64,000 nucleotides of DNA from Streptomyces sp. 11x1 (GCF_032598905.1 NZ_CP122458.1:1860001-1924000), one strand, 5' to 3'. Positions 1-8,541 are shown, counted from the stretch's first letter. Notes: generated by a model not told the origin, from the letters alone. Made by a program: numbers and translations.

Positions 1-705
1 TCCCGGCTCCACGCTGACGATCTTCTCGGCGGCTCGGGAGAGCAGTTCCCGGTCGTGCGAGACGAACAGGACGGTCTTGCGGGTCTCCTTCAGCCGCTCC
101 TCCAGCCAGCGCTTGCCGGGGACGTCGAGGTAGTTGTCGGGCTCGTCGAGGAGGAGGACCTGGTCGGTGCCGCGCAGCAGTGCCTCCAGGACGAGCCGCT
201 TCTGCTCACCGCCGGAGAGCGTCCGCACCTGCCGCCACTGCGCCTTCTCGTACGGCACGCCGAGCGCGGCCACGGTGCAGATGTCCCACAGGGTCTCCGC
301 CTCGTAGCCGCGCGCCTCGGCCCAGTCGGAGAGGGCCTGCGCGTACGCCAGCTGGGCCGCCTCGTCGTCCACGGTCATCATCGCGTGCTCGGCGGCGTCG
401 ACCGCCTTCGCGGCCTCCCTGATCCTCGGCTGCGCCACCGACACCAGCAGGTCCCGCACGGTCGTCTCGTCCCGCACGGAGCCCACGAACTGCCGCATCA
501 CCCCGAGGCCACCGGTGACGGTCACCGATCCGCCGTGCGGCTTCAGCTCACCGGAGATCAGCCGCAGCAGCGTCGTCTTCCCGGCCCCGTTGGGCCCGAC
601 GAGCGCGACCACCGCCCCCTCCCCCACCCGGAAGGACACGTCCCCGAGCAGCGCCCTCCCGTCCGGCAGGTAGTACTCCAGATGAGCGGCTTCGAGATGT
701 CCCAT
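1..705 (-). CDS. ABC-F family ATPase (C-terminal part outside window)
   Basis: The minus strand reads a soluble ATP-binding cassette protein with no membrane segments. Walker A GPNGAGKT, signature LSGGEQKR, Walker B VLLLDEP and H-loop SHD are all present in the visible 235 residues, so this is a complete first ATPase domain. The gene runs off the left edge, where a linker and second ATPase domain would be expected for the ABC-F family. ABC-F proteins act at the ribosome as translation factors or antibiotic-protection factors; which role applies here cannot be told. I chose the ATG giving MGHLEAAHLEYYLPDG because the family usually begins this way; an in-frame ATG at 714 adds three residues. 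It is divergent from the PAP2 gene, with a large hairpin repeat between them. Confidence 0.85.
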   Translation of the reverse strand, partial: MGHLEAAHLEYYLPDGRALLGDVSFRVGEGAVVALVGPNGAGKTTLLRLISGELKPHGGSVTVTGGLGVMRQFVGSVRDETTVRDLLVSVAQPRIREAAKAVDAAEHAMMTVDDEAAQLAYAQALSDWAEARGYEAETLWDICTVAALGVPYEKAQWRQVRTLSGGEQKRLVLEALLRGTDQVLLLDEPDNYLDVPGKRWLEERLKETRKTVLFVSHDRELLSRAAEKIVSVEPG

Positions 706-789
706 GGGGCGCATTGTCCGAGCCGCGCCACCACACGGGCAAATCCATTTCGTTGTCGGGCGTGGGTGCCTTGTCGGGTGCCGGTCCGG

Positions 790-882
790 TGGGGCTGGAC
801 GCGCTGTTCCCCGCGCCCCTTGCTTTCGGCCCGAAAGGGCCGTAGGCCCTTGAGGGGCGCGGGGAACAGCGCGAGAAGCCCC
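790..882. repeat. Long hairpin repeat, copy 1 of a dispersed family
   Basis: Bases 801-820 are an exact 20-bp inverted copy of 853-872 (right arm AGGGGCGCGGGGAACAGCGC). An outer 6-bp pair (791-796 with 877-882) and an inner GGCCC/GGGCC hairpin extend the structure. It lies between divergent genes, so it is not an ordinary terminator for either. The right arm and the following CACCCGCA text recur as single arms near 32163 and 54957, which marks it as a dispersed repeat element. Confidence 0.8.
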
Positions 883-975
883 ACTCACCCGCACCCGGCA
901 ACGCAACCCCACCCACCCTCACCGAACCCCACCCCGCCCGACACGGTTCCGTCGCCATGGGGTACCCGTGGACCC

Positions 976-2469
976 ATGACCCCAGACGTCGACCTCACCG
1001 TCCGCCCCCCGGGCCACCACATCCTCCGCGACCGTTTCCTCGCCGCGGACAGCCGCCTCTTCGACGCGGTGGCGACCCGCGACTGGCCGGGTGCCCATCC
1101 CCTCCTGCCGAAGCTGAGCCGGGCCGCGAACCACGGGGTGCTGTGGTTCGCCACGGCGGCGGCGATCGCGGCGACCCGGAGTCCGCGGGCCCGCAGGGCG
1201 GCCGTCCGGGGCGTCGCCTCGCTCGCGCTCGCCTCGGCGACCATCAACACCCTCGGCAAGCGCTCGATCCGCCGCCCCCGCCCGGCCCTGCACAACGTGC
1301 CGCTGACCCGTCAGCTGAAGCGCCAGCCGATCACCACGTCGTTCCCGTCGGGCCACTCCGCCTCCGCCGCCGCCTTCGCCGCCGGTGTCGCCCTGGAGTC
1401 GCGCGGCTGGGGCGCCGCGGTCGCCCCGCTGGCCACCGCGGTGGCGCTGTCCCGCGTGTACACCGGCGTGCACTTCCCGAGCGACGTCCTGGTGGGCGCC
1501 GCCCTGGGCGTGGGCGCCGCCTACGCCGTGCGGGGCATGGTGCCCACCCGCGACCGGCTGCCGCCGCCCGGCCGCCCCTACGTGGACGCGCCCGCCCTGC
1601 CGGACGGCGAGGGTCTGGTCGTGGTCGCCAACCGCGCCTCCGGCACGTCGGACCGGGTGCGCGCCCTGCGGGACGTGCTGCCCGGGGCCGAGACCGTGGA
1701 GTGCGAGCCGGAGGATGTGCGCGCCGAGCTGGAGAAGGCCGCCACCCGGGCCCGGGTGCTCGGCGTGTGCGGCGGCGACGGCACGGTGAACTCCGCCGCC
1801 GAGGTGGCCCTGCGCCATGGAATCCCCCTCGCCGTCCTGCCCGGCGGCACCCTCAACCACTTCGCGTACGACCTCGGCGTGGAGGACGTACGCGACCTGG
1901 GCCGCGCGGTGCGCCAGGGCGAGGCCGTCAGGGTGGACCTCGGGCACTTCACCACCGGCGACACGGAGGGCCACTTCCTCAACACCTTCAGCCTCGGTGT
2001 CTACCCCGACCTGGTGCGTGAGCGCGAGCGCTGGGAGAAGGCGCTCGGCGGCTGGCCGGCGGGGGTCATCGCGGCCCTGCGGGTCCTGCGCTCCGACCGG
2101 CATCCGCTCCAGGCCACCTTCGAGGGCCGGCCCCGTCCGATCTGGCTGCTCTTCGCGGGCAACGGCACCTACCGCCGGCTGGGCCTCGCCCCGGCCCGGC
2201 GCTTCGACCTGGCCGACGGGCTGCTGGACGTCCGTGTCGTGCACGGCGGCCGCCGCCCGGCCCTGCGACTACTGGCCGCGGCTGCCGCGGGCCCGCTGCC
2301 CCGGAGCCCGGCCCATGCGGCGGTCCACGTACGGCGGCTCCGGGTGGACGGCATCGCGCCGGGCGCCCTCCTCGCGTACGACGGCGAAGTCACCGAGGTG
2401 AAGGGCGATCTGACGCTCCGGAAGATCCCGGAGGCCCTGACGGTGTACCGGCCCGTACCGATGCGCTGA
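976..2469 (+). CDS. PAP2 phosphatase / diacylglycerol-kinase-type fusion protein
   Basis: The 497-residue protein fuses two lipid-acting domains. Residues about 20-190 carry the PAP2 acid phosphatase signature: KRSIRRPRP (95-103), PSGH (124-127) and SRVYTGVHFPSD (159-170), with hydrophobic stretches between them. Residues about 210-495 form a diacylglycerol/sphingosine kinase catalytic domain with the nucleotide motif GGDGT (266-270) and PGGTLNHF. A phosphatase releasing diacylglycerol-like lipid and a kinase phosphorylating it in one chain suggests control of a phosphatidate/lipid-phosphate pool at the membrane; that pairing is an inference, the domains are clear. The start is the ATG giving MTPDVDLTVR; an open frame continues upstream but runs through the hairpin repeat and is not protein-like. 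It is probably monocistronic. Confidence 0.88.
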   Translation: MTPDVDLTVRPPGHHILRDRFLAADSRLFDAVATRDWPGAHPLLPKLSRAANHGVLWFATAAAIAATRSPRARRAAVRGVASLALASATINTLGKRSIRRPRPALHNVPLTRQLKRQPITTSFPSGHSASAAAFAAGVALESRGWGAAVAPLATAVALSRVYTGVHFPSDVLVGAALGVGAAYAVRGMVPTRDRLPPPGRPYVDAPALPDGEGLVVVANRASGTSDRVRALRDVLPGAETVECEPEDVRAELEKAATRARVLGVCGGDGTVNSAAEVALRHGIPLAVLPGGTLNHFAYDLGVEDVRDLGRAVRQGEAVRVDLGHFTTGDTEGHFLNTFSLGVYPDLVRERERWEKALGGWPAGVIAALRVLRSDRHPLQATFEGRPRPIWLLFAGNGTYRRLGLAPARRFDLADGLLDVRVVHGGRRPALRLLAAAAAGPLPRSPAHAAVHVRRLRVDGIAPGALLAYDGEVTEVKGDLTLRKIPEALTVYRPVPMR

Positions 2470-2594
2470 CCCCCTCCGCCACCCACGCACCGAGTGTCCA
2501 CAATTCAAGACGGCGGTCTCACTATTCGGGGGACCCGCGTACGGTTCGAGGACGAACCCGCGGTTGTCGCGGCCCTCGCGGAAGGGGAACGGCC

Positions 2595-3416
2595 ATGCCG
2601 AAGGCACAGGAGACCGCCGTCTACACGCACGGGCACCACGAGTCGGTGCTGCGCTCACACACCTGGCGCACGGCCGCCAACTCGGCGGCCTACCTCCTCG
2701 GTTCACTGAAGCCGCACATGAAGGTCCTGGACATCGGCTGCGGTCCGGGCACCATCACCGCGGACCTGGCCGCCCTGGTCCAGGACGGCCATGTCACCGG
2801 TGTCGACCACGCGCCCGGCATCCTGGACCAGGCCCGGGCCACGGCCGCCGAACGCGGCCTGGAGAACGTGGACTTCGCCGTCGCGGACGTCCACGCCCTG
2901 GACTTCCCGGACGACAGCTTCTGCGTGGTCCACGCCCACCAGGTACTCCAGCACGTCGGCGATCCGGTGCAGGCACTGCGCGAGATGCGCCGGGTGACCA
3001 GGCCCGGCGGGATCCTCGCCGTCCGCGACTCGGACTACGCCGCGATGACCTGGTACCCCGAGTCGGCCGGCATGGACGACTGGCTGGACCTGTACCGCCG
3101 GGTCGCGCGCGCCAACGGCGGTGAGCCCGACGCGGGGCGCCGGCTGAAGTCCTGGGCGCTGCGCGCCGGGCTCACCGACATCACGGCCACCTCCGCCACC
3201 TGGACCTACGCCACGGCTCGGGAACGGGCGTGGTGGAGCGGACTGTGGGCGGACCGGACGGTTGCCTCCGCCTACGCCGACCGGGCCACCGAGGGCGGCC
3301 ATGCCGCGGCCGGGCAATTGCGGGCGATCGCGGATTCCTGGCGGGAATGGGGAGAGCAGGAGGACGGCTGGTTCGCTGTACTCCACGGAGAAATTCTCTG
3401 CCGTGAGGCGGCCTGA
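2595..3416 (+). CDS. Class I SAM-dependent methyltransferase
   Basis: A 273-residue soluble enzyme with the Rossmann methyltransferase motifs: motif I VLDIGCGPGTIT near residue 45, the acidic motif II loop GVDHAPGILDQAR, and post-I motif FAVADVHALDFPDDSF. It resembles the UbiE/COQ5-like methyltransferase-11 group. The substrate is not evident from sequence or neighbours. A purine-rich GGAAGGGGAA lies 5-15 bases before the ATG and supports this start. The preceding PAP2 gene ends 125 bases upstream, so a separate promoter is likely. Confidence 0.85.
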   Translation: MPKAQETAVYTHGHHESVLRSHTWRTAANSAAYLLGSLKPHMKVLDIGCGPGTITADLAALVQDGHVTGVDHAPGILDQARATAAERGLENVDFAVADVHALDFPDDSFCVVHAHQVLQHVGDPVQALREMRRVTRPGGILAVRDSDYAAMTWYPESAGMDDWLDLYRRVARANGGEPDAGRRLKSWALRAGLTDITATSATWTYATARERAWWSGLWADRTVASAYADRATEGGHAAAGQLRAIADSWREWGEQEDGWFAVLHGEILCREAA

Positions 3417-3459
3417 AAGCGGGAATTCTGGTAACCCGGACCATCAGGAGGTTCGCATA

Positions 3460-3630
3460 ATGGTTCCCATCCTGTTGGTACTGCTTCTGATTCTGGTGCT
3501 CTTCGGCGCCGGATTCGCGGTGAAGGTTCTCTGGTACATCGCCCTGGCCGTCCTGGTGCTGTGGCTCCTCGGCTTCCTGCTGCGCGGCACGTCCGCCTCC
3601 GGAGGAAGGAGCCGCTGGTACAGGTGGTGA
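3460..3630 (+). CDS. Small hydrophobic membrane protein (56 aa)
   Basis: This very short gene encodes 56 residues, almost all one hydrophobic block (about residues 2-44) ending in a basic, Ser/Gly-rich tail (SASGGRSRWYRW). Two closely packed membrane helices separated by AVK are likely. A textbook ribosome site AGGAGG sits seven bases before the ATG, which supports expression. It resembles the small Lmo0937-like/hydrophobic proteins found across Streptomyces, often stress-induced; function is unknown. Its stop codon faces that of gvpK with two bases between them, and the junction lies in the palindrome GTGACGTCAC. Confidence 0.75.
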   Translation: MVPILLVLLLILVLFGAGFAVKVLWYIALAVLVLWLLGFLLRGTSASGGRSRWYRW

Positions 3631-3632
3631 CG

Positions 3633-3914
3633 TCACTCCCGCGGTAGCAACGGTCCGAGCGGCCCGAGGTCCAGATTCAGGTCCTCGGGCCGCAGCCCGT
3701 AGCGCTCGCGCAGCTCGGTCATACGCTCGTCCAGCAGCATCAGCGTGAGCCCGATGCGCTCCTCCTGGTCCTCCGACAGCTCACCGGTGTCGAAGCGCCG
3801 CAGAGCCTGCCGCTCCATGAGCTGACGGAGCAGCTCGACGACGGTCAGGACCAGCTTGACCAGGTCCCTCTCGACCGTGTCGGGCTCCAGTTCGAGACGG
3901 TTGCGGCCGGTCAC
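3633..3914 (-). CDS. gvpK: Gas vesicle protein GvpK
   Basis: The 93-residue protein matches the GvpK family: ELEPDTVERDLVKLVLTVVE, then a QLMERQALRRFD segment and a leucine-rich helix ending RPEDLNLDLGPLGPLL. GvpK is an accessory assembly protein of gas vesicles, not a shell component. I place the start at a GTG that overlaps the gvpS stop as GTGA, with GGGGAGG upstream; a TTG fifteen bases earlier is in frame but less convincing. It is the last gene of the ten-gene operon. Confidence 0.88.
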   Translation of the reverse strand: MTGRNRLELEPDTVERDLVKLVLTVVELLRQLMERQALRRFDTGELSEDQEERIGLTLMLLDERMTELRERYGLRPEDLNLDLGPLGPLLPRE

Positions 3915-4099
3915 TCGGCTCCTCCCCAAGGCGACGGGACCTGTGCGTTCACGGAGCTGATCAGCGCGTTCAGATCGATGCGGACGAGGTCGACGTCCGC
4001 GATGCGCAGGGTGAGGTCCCCGGTGATGACGACCCCGCCGGCCAGCAGCCGGTCGAGGAGGTCGACGAGGGCGACCTCACGACGTTCGATCACGGTCAC
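3911..4099 (-). CDS. gvpS: Gas vesicle GvpA-like protein GvpS
   Basis: A 62-residue member of the GvpA/GvpJ fold. It has the core sequence VALVDLLDRLLAGGVVITGDLTLRIADVDLVRIDLNALISSV: a helix, a beta hairpin and a second helix, the minimal shell-protein unit. GvpS/GvpJ/GvpM-type paralogues are minor components thought to nucleate or cap the vesicle. The GTG start overlaps the gvpL stop as GTGA, showing translational coupling. A much longer frame exists upstream but it is the shadow of gvpL. Confidence 0.88.
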   Translation of the reverse strand: MTVIERREVALVDLLDRLLAGGVVITGDLTLRIADVDLVRIDLNALISSVNAQVPSPWGGAE

Positions 4100-4869
4100 G
4101 TGCTCTCCTCCCCCGTGCCGGTCTCCCCGCTGAAGGAATAGGCGGCCCACGGCCCGGTCAGTTCCACCCGCAATCCCGGTTCCTCGCCCTTCGTGCGGTC
4201 CACCAGTTCCACGAACTCCTCGGAATGCGCGCGCGGCACCAGATAGGCCGCGTTCAGCACATTGCGTCCGGGAACTCCGGAGAGCGCGGAATTCTGCGGG
4301 GCGTGCAGCCGGGTGTCCTCGGCGAATTGCGCGAGAGTTTCGTGCAGCCGGCGGGCGAACCGGTCGGCGTTCTCCCACAACTCCTCGTGGGCCCGGTGGC
4401 TCCGCCGCCGCTGCCGCAGATAGTCCCGCCCGCTGGAGACCTTCGCGGGCGCCTGGGCCTCCTCCCGCTCCTCGGACTCCGCGTAGACCTTGACGCCCCA
4501 CTCCACCCGGCCCGAGAGCCGGTCCAGAGTGCGCCGGAAGCCCTCCTCGCGGGCCTCCAGCATGACCCGTACGCCGCTGTCGTCGCGGAAGACGGTGCCG
4601 AGCCGGAGCGGCAGGGGCGTGGTGACCACGGTGAGGGCGTCGATCACGCTCTGGTGGGCCCGGGCGGTCTCCGTCAGCCAGTCCAGGTCCTCCAGATGGG
4701 CGCGGAGCGGCTGCTCCGCGAAGTCGCGCTCCGGCACCTCGCTGACCACGGCGATCAGATCGTGGTGGCGCAGCTGCCGGGGCGGCGCGCCCGCGACCCC
4801 TTTGAGCTGGGACTGGAGCGCCGCGTCGAAGGGGCGGCAGACGGCGTACACATACCGCAGTCCGGTCAT
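4096..4869 (-). CDS. gvpL: Gas vesicle protein GvpL (GvpF/GvpL family)
   Basis: The 257-residue protein begins RYVYAVCRPFD and carries the GvpF/L family pattern LPLRLGTVFRDD near residue 90, followed by the region beginning GRVEWGVKVYA. These match the two-lobed GvpF/GvpL fold, whose members bind GvpA and are needed for shell assembly. It is the second copy of this family in the operon (gvpF is the other). Start and stop overlap both neighbours by four bases (ATGA upstream with gvpJ, GTGA downstream with gvpS). Confidence 0.9.
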   Translation of the reverse strand: MTGLRYVYAVCRPFDAALQSQLKGVAGAPPRQLRHHDLIAVVSEVPERDFAEQPLRAHLEDLDWLTETARAHQSVIDALTVVTTPLPLRLGTVFRDDSGVRVMLEAREEGFRRTLDRLSGRVEWGVKVYAESEEREEAQAPAKVSSGRDYLRQRRRSHRAHEELWENADRFARRLHETLAQFAEDTRLHAPQNSALSGVPGRNVLNAAYLVPRAHSEEFVELVDRTKGEEPGLRVELTGPWAAYSFSGETGTGEEST

Positions 4870-5231
4870 GAGGGCTCCTCTCTGGCGCGGCCGCGTCCGA
4901 TGGCCGACTCCGGCTCCCGCCGGTACCCGCCGTCGTCCAGCTCCGCGAGCCGGGCGCGCAACTCGGCGTTCTCACGGGAGAGTTCGTCGCGGCGGGCGTT
5001 GGACGACAGCGCCGGGTCGGTCTCCCACCAGTCGATCCCCATCTCCTTGGCCTTGTCGACGGAGGCGACGATCAGGCGCAGCTTGATGGTGAGCAGTTCG
5101 ATGTCGAGCAGGTTGATGCGGATGTCACCCGCGATCACCAGGCCCTTGTCGAGGACGCGCTCCAGGATGTCGGCCAGGTTGGCACTCCCGTTCTGCCCGT
5201 ACGGCTCGGGGACTCGGCTCGGGAACGTCAT
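4866..5231 (-). CDS. gvpJ: Gas vesicle GvpA-like protein GvpJ
   Basis: The 121-residue protein has the GvpA fold at residues 18-68 (NLADILERVLDKGLVIAGDI, then NLLDIELLTIKLRLIVASVDKA), followed by a charged coiled-coil-like tail rich in Glu/Arg (about residues 75-121). The tail separates it from the main shell protein and is typical of GvpJ-type minor components proposed to shape the vesicle ends. Both junctions are ATGA overlaps. Confidence 0.88.
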   Translation of the reverse strand: MTFPSRVPEPYGQNGSANLADILERVLDKGLVIAGDIRINLLDIELLTIKLRLIVASVDKAKEMGIDWWETDPALSSNARRDELSRENAELRARLAELDDGGYRREPESAIGRGRAREEPS

Positions 5232-6436
5232 CGTCGACTCCCGCCCACGGCGGCCCGCTCCTCGTCCTCATCCTCGTACGGTTCCTCCTCACTGTCCTCC
5301 TCGGCGTCGTCCTCGGCCTCGGGAACGTCCTCGTACGCCTCCTCCGGTACCTCTTCCGGGTCCTCCAGGTCGCCTTCCTCGTCCTCTTCGACGTACCCTT
5401 CGGCCTCCTCGTACTCGTCCGGCTCGGCCTCGTCGGCGTCCTCGTCCTCCTCGTACTCGCCCTCGGCCTCGCCGTCCTCCGACGCCTCGTCGTCGGGCAG
5501 CTCCTCCTGCTCCTCGTCCTCCCGCTCCTCCTCGGCGAGGGCGTCCTCGTGGCTGACGACGACGTCGCCGTCGCGGATCTCGCCGCGCCAGCCGTCCTCG
5601 GCCTCGCCCCTGAGAGTGATGAATCGGGCGAAGTTCTTGAGGTCGAGCCGGGCCCGGCGGCCCTGGGCGCGCCAGATGTTGCCGGTCTTCTCGAAGAGGC
5701 CCTGCGGGTAGTACTCCATCACCAGCAGGACCCGCGTGAGGTCGTCGGCGAGGGAGTGGAAGGTGACCGCGCCCTTCGTGGTGCCCTTGGCGCCCTCCGA
5801 CGTCCAGGTGATCCGCTGGTCGGGCACCTGTTCGGTGGTGTGGGCCTTCCAGCTGCGGTTGGACCAGAAGACCTTCAGCTGCCAGTCGGAGTGGGTGTCG
5901 TCGGCCCGGTTGGCGCTCTTCACCCCCTTGGCGAAGGTGCTGAAGCTCTGGTACTGGGTCCACTGGTCGTACGCGGTGCGCAGCGGCACCCCGACGTCGA
6001 TGGACTCGATGATCACCGTGGGCTTGCTGCCCGAGCCGCCCTTGCCCTTGCCCTTGTCCTTGCCGCCGAAGAGATTCTTGAGCCCGCCGAGCACGTTGTC
6101 CTTGGCGCGGCCCGCGCCCACCTCCAGAGCGGTGCGCAGCGGCCCCTTGCCCTCGGCGAGCTTGCGGCCGCCGTCGAGGGCCAGCTTGGCGAAGCCGGGG
6201 CTGTTGCCGTCGGCGATGTCGTTGAGCTTGCCGGTCGTCTCGCCGAGTTTGCGGCCGGCGCCGACGAGGAGCCGCTGGACCTGGGCGGCCAGATACTCCT
6301 GGGCCTCGGCCTTGAGGTGATCGACGGCCTCGCTGTGGGCGACGTCGGAGAGCGGATTGCTCTTCGTCGCGTCCTTCGCCCGGTCCGCCGCCTCGCCGGT
6401 AGCGCGGCCGGTCGCCGTTCCGAGGGTCTCAGTCAT
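5228..6436 (-). CDS. gvpZ: Gas vesicle protein GvpZ: SRPBCC domain with long acidic tail
   Basis: The 402-residue protein has three parts. Residues 1-150 are helical and charged (repeated drug of Lys/Gly near KGKGKGGSGSK). Residues about 155-295 are an SRPBCC/polyketide-cyclase-like domain (TVIIESIDVGVPLRTAYDQW, ending LKNFARFITLRGEAEDGW). Residues about 300-395 are an extreme Glu/Asp tail. This organisation is specific to actinobacterial gas vesicle clusters; the role of the SRPBCC pocket is unknown. The adjacent gvpY ends in an equally extreme basic tail. The ATG is preceded by GGGGAGG and overlaps the gvpY stop by eight bases; a longer frame upstream is the shadow of gvpY. Confidence 0.82.
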   Translation of the reverse strand: MTETLGTATGRATGEAADRAKDATKSNPLSDVAHSEAVDHLKAEAQEYLAAQVQRLLVGAGRKLGETTGKLNDIADGNSPGFAKLALDGGRKLAEGKGPLRTALEVGAGRAKDNVLGGLKNLFGGKDKGKGKGGSGSKPTVIIESIDVGVPLRTAYDQWTQYQSFSTFAKGVKSANRADDTHSDWQLKVFWSNRSWKAHTTEQVPDQRITWTSEGAKGTTKGAVTFHSLADDLTRVLLVMEYYPQGLFEKTGNIWRAQGRRARLDLKNFARFITLRGEAEDGWRGEIRDGDVVVSHEDALAEEEREDEEQEELPDDEASEDGEAEGEYEEDEDADEAEPDEYEEAEGYVEEDEEGDLEDPEEVPEEAYEDVPEAEDDAEEDSEEEPYEDEDEERAAVGGSRR

Positions 6437-7052
6437 CACCGTCGCCTCCCCTCGTCGTCCGTGACCGCGTGGCCTTGCGAGCAGCCTTCTTGGCCGGTGC
6501 GGTCCTCTTCGCCGGTGCGGTCCTCTTCGTCTGAGCCGCCTTCTTCGCCGGGGCGGTCCTCTTGGCGGCCGTCTTCTTGGCGGCGGCCTTCTTGGGCGGG
6601 GGCTTCTTCGCCGCCTGCCCGCGCGGGGAGCGCCTCGACCGCTCGTCGGACTCGCGGTCGGGTCCCGAGTCCTCGGGCTCGCGGTCCTCGGGCTCGCGGT
6701 CCTCGTCCTCGTCGCGCCCCGACGCATCCGGCGTCACCCCGGCGAGCTGGTCGCGCACCTGCGAGGTGCGCCCGTGCAGACGGCCGGCGATCCCTTCGAT
6801 CTGCCGCTCCACCAGCGCACCGGTGGCCGCCTTGCCAGCACCGCGCAGGTCTTCGCGCAGCTGGTCCCCCAGCTCCTTGAACTGCGGGTTGTTCTGCAGC
6901 TGCTGGGACACCAGCTCCGCGAGCGCCCGCGGGCTGAGGTGCATCCGCTTGCCGGCCACCATGGTGCCGACGGCGAACGCGAGTTTCATCTTCTTGGTAC
7001 GTCCGAGGACGTATCCGGCCCCTACGGCGAGGCCCAGTCCTATTCGATTCAT
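6429..7052 (-). CDS. gvpY: Gas vesicle protein GvpY with histone H1-like basic tail
   Basis: The 207-residue protein starts with a short hydrophobic segment (IGLGLAVGAGYVLGRTKKMK) and a DNA-primase-like helical region to about residue 110. An acidic stretch with a DREPE repeat follows (about 112-130). The last 65 residues are Lys/Ala/Pro repeats (KKAAAKKTAAKRTAPAKKAA and variants) like eukaryotic histone H1 or Streptomyces HupS tails. The family is known only from actinobacterial gas vesicle clusters and has no assigned biochemical role. Start overlaps the gvpG stop as ATGA. Function is open: binding to the acidic GvpZ tail, to nucleic acid, or to the vesicle surface. Confidence 0.82.
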   Translation of the reverse strand: MNRIGLGLAVGAGYVLGRTKKMKLAFAVGTMVAGKRMHLSPRALAELVSQQLQNNPQFKELGDQLREDLRGAGKAATGALVERQIEGIAGRLHGRTSQVRDQLAGVTPDASGRDEDEDREPEDREPEDSGPDRESDERSRRSPRGQAAKKPPPKKAAAKKTAAKRTAPAKKAAQTKRTAPAKRTAPAKKAARKATRSRTTRGGDGDD

Positions 7053-7312
7053 TGTGTCGTCCCGTTGCCGGTTCCTGTGCTCCTCTGCGTGCTGATCTCC
7101 AGCCGGTCGAGGAGCTCGTCCTCCAGGCGGTCGAACTCCTCCTCATCGATCTCGCCCGCTTCGAGCCGATGCTCGAGGCGGGCGAGATCGGCGCGGACGG
7201 ACGCCGGGTCGTAGTACTGGCGCTCGGCCTCGGTGAGCACCTGTCTCACCGTCCAGAGGCTGCCGCGCACCGGCGCGAACGGCAGCAGCAGTACCTCTGT
7301 GATCAGTCCCAT
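7049..7312 (-). CDS. gvpG: Gas vesicle protein GvpG
   Basis: An 87-residue protein with the GvpG family pattern: N-terminal LLLPFAPVRGSLWTVRQVL followed by a charged helical hairpin (LARLEHRLEAGEIDEEEFDR). GvpG is a small accessory/minor vesicle protein essential for assembly in other systems. Start ATG lies 29 bases after the gvpF stop; its own stop overlaps gvpY. Confidence 0.9.
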   Translation of the reverse strand: MGLITEVLLLPFAPVRGSLWTVRQVLTEAERQYYDPASVRADLARLEHRLEAGEIDEEEFDRLEDELLDRLEISTQRSTGTGNGTTQ

Positions 7313-7341
7313 GCACTCGCCTCCTCGGCCGTCGCGCGCTG

Positions 7342-8100
7342 TCAGTGCGTCGTCTCCGCGGGCTCCGCGGGCTGCGCCGGCCCCGGTTCGACGAAGCTGT
7401 ACGGCGGCAGCGGCCCGTTCACCCGTACCTCGATGTGCGGATGGCTCTTGCGGACCTCATCCACGGCGTCGAGGAAGACCGCCGCCGAGTCCCGGCCCAC
7501 GAGGAACGACAGATTGGCCGGCCAGCCGGTCGACTCGGGGCCCGCGCTGACGGCCTCGGCGGCCGGCTCCAGCGCCTGCCACAACTCCGCCGCGTCGTCG
7601 GCCTCCCGGGCCTGCACGGCGGCGACGACCATCTCGCCGAGCCGCAGCCGGTCCTCGTAAGTACCGCCGCCCGCCTGCCGGTTGGCCTCGGTCATGGCGC
7701 GCAGCTCGGGGTTCTCCCCCATCACGCGGTGCAGCACGGCCTCTTCGTCGTGGCTGGCCTTCACGTTGTACTCGACCTTGCCGTCGAGGGCACCGAGCCG
7801 TTCCCGGTAGTGCTCCGCGCGTTCGGCGAGCACCCCGGTGACGGACGCGTCGTCCGGGGCGACACTGCCGAACCGCATGGGCAGCAGGGGGCCGCCCGCG
7901 CCCGCCTCGCTCAGGACGTTCTGGTGGGCGAGCAGATCCTTGCGCTTGGGGCGCAGCCCCTCGGGGGCCTCGCTGACGATCGCCGCCAGCTCGCCCTCCT
8001 TCAGGATGCGCACCGGGCGCGCGGGATCTCCCACTCCGCCCATGCCCTCCGGGAGGCCGGGGTGCGAGCTCGCGGTGATGCCGTAGACGTACGTGCTCAC
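7342..8100 (-). CDS. gvpF: Gas vesicle protein GvpF (GvpF/GvpL family)
   Basis: The 252-residue protein begins [18 protein letters not shown] and has the family motif [13 protein letters not shown] and the strand [15 protein letters not shown]. It is a two-domain GvpF/L protein. GvpF binds GvpA and is the accessory protein thought to feed shell subunits to the growing vesicle. The GTG start overlaps the gvpA stop as GTGA, so shell protein and chaperone are made in linked amounts. Confidence 0.9.
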   Translation of the reverse strand: MSTYVYGITASSHPGLPEGMGGVGDPARPVRILKEGELAAIVSEAPEGLRPKRKDLLAHQNVLSEAGAGGPLLPMRFGSVAPDDASVTGVLAERAEHYRERLGALDGKVEYNVKASHDEEAVLHRVMGENPELRAMTEANRQAGGGTYEDRLRLGEMVVAAVQAREADDAAELWQALEPAAEAVSAGPESTGWPANLSFLVGRDSAAVFLDAVDEVRKSHPHIEVRVNGPLPPYSFVEPGPAQPAEPAETTH

Positions 8101-8522
8101 TCCTGTTCCTCCCTCTTGCGCGAGCTCGTGGTCTTGCGGGCCCGCGGCCGCGACTCGGACTGGCCCTCCTCGCGGGCCTGCTTGAACGCGTCGGAGATCG
8201 TCTCGGCGGCGCCGGACAGCGCCCCCTTGGACTTGCCACGCGCGCCGGACTCGGTGATCTCACCGACGAGGTCCGGCAGGCCGGGGTTCTTGCGCGGCCC
8301 GGCCTCCAGGTCGAGCCGGTTGCACGCCTCGGCGAAGCGCAGATAGGTGTCGACGCTGGCCACCACGACCCGGACGTCGATCTTCAGAATCTCGATGCCG
8401 ACCAGGGAGACCCTCACGAAGGCGTCGATGACGAGCCCCCTGTCGAGAATGAGTTCCAGGACGTCGTACAGGCCGCTGCTGCCGCCTCCGCCGCCGGACT
8501 GCTGTGCCGGGACTACGGTCAT
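8097..8522 (-). CDS. gvpA: Gas vesicle structural protein GvpA with extended C-terminal tail
   Basis: The conserved shell fold is at residues about 17-70 ([20 protein letters not shown], then [29 protein letters not shown]). The protein is 141 residues, about twice the length of cyanobacterial or haloarchaeal GvpA. The extra 70 residues are hydrophilic, ending in a basic stretch ([17 protein letters not shown]). GvpA polymerises into the gas-permeable rib wall. A strong AAGGAGG lies upstream of the ATG, in keeping with high expression, and a direct repeat occupies the short gap behind gvpO. Confidence 0.9.
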   Translation of the reverse strand: MTVVPAQQSGGGGGSSGLYDVLELILDRGLVIDAFVRVSLVGIEILKIDVRVVVASVDTYLRFAEACNRLDLEAGPRKNPGLPDLVGEITESGARGKSKGALSGAAETISDAFKQAREEGQSESRPRARKTTSSRKREEQE

Positions 8523-8541
8523 GCCGGCCGATCCTCCTTGT

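Noticed and set aside
6480..6620. Regularly spaced repeats resembling a CRISPR or tandem array
   Set aside because: They encode the Lys/Ala/Pro repeats of the GvpY tail in frame; spacing and sequence vary as expected for a protein repeat.
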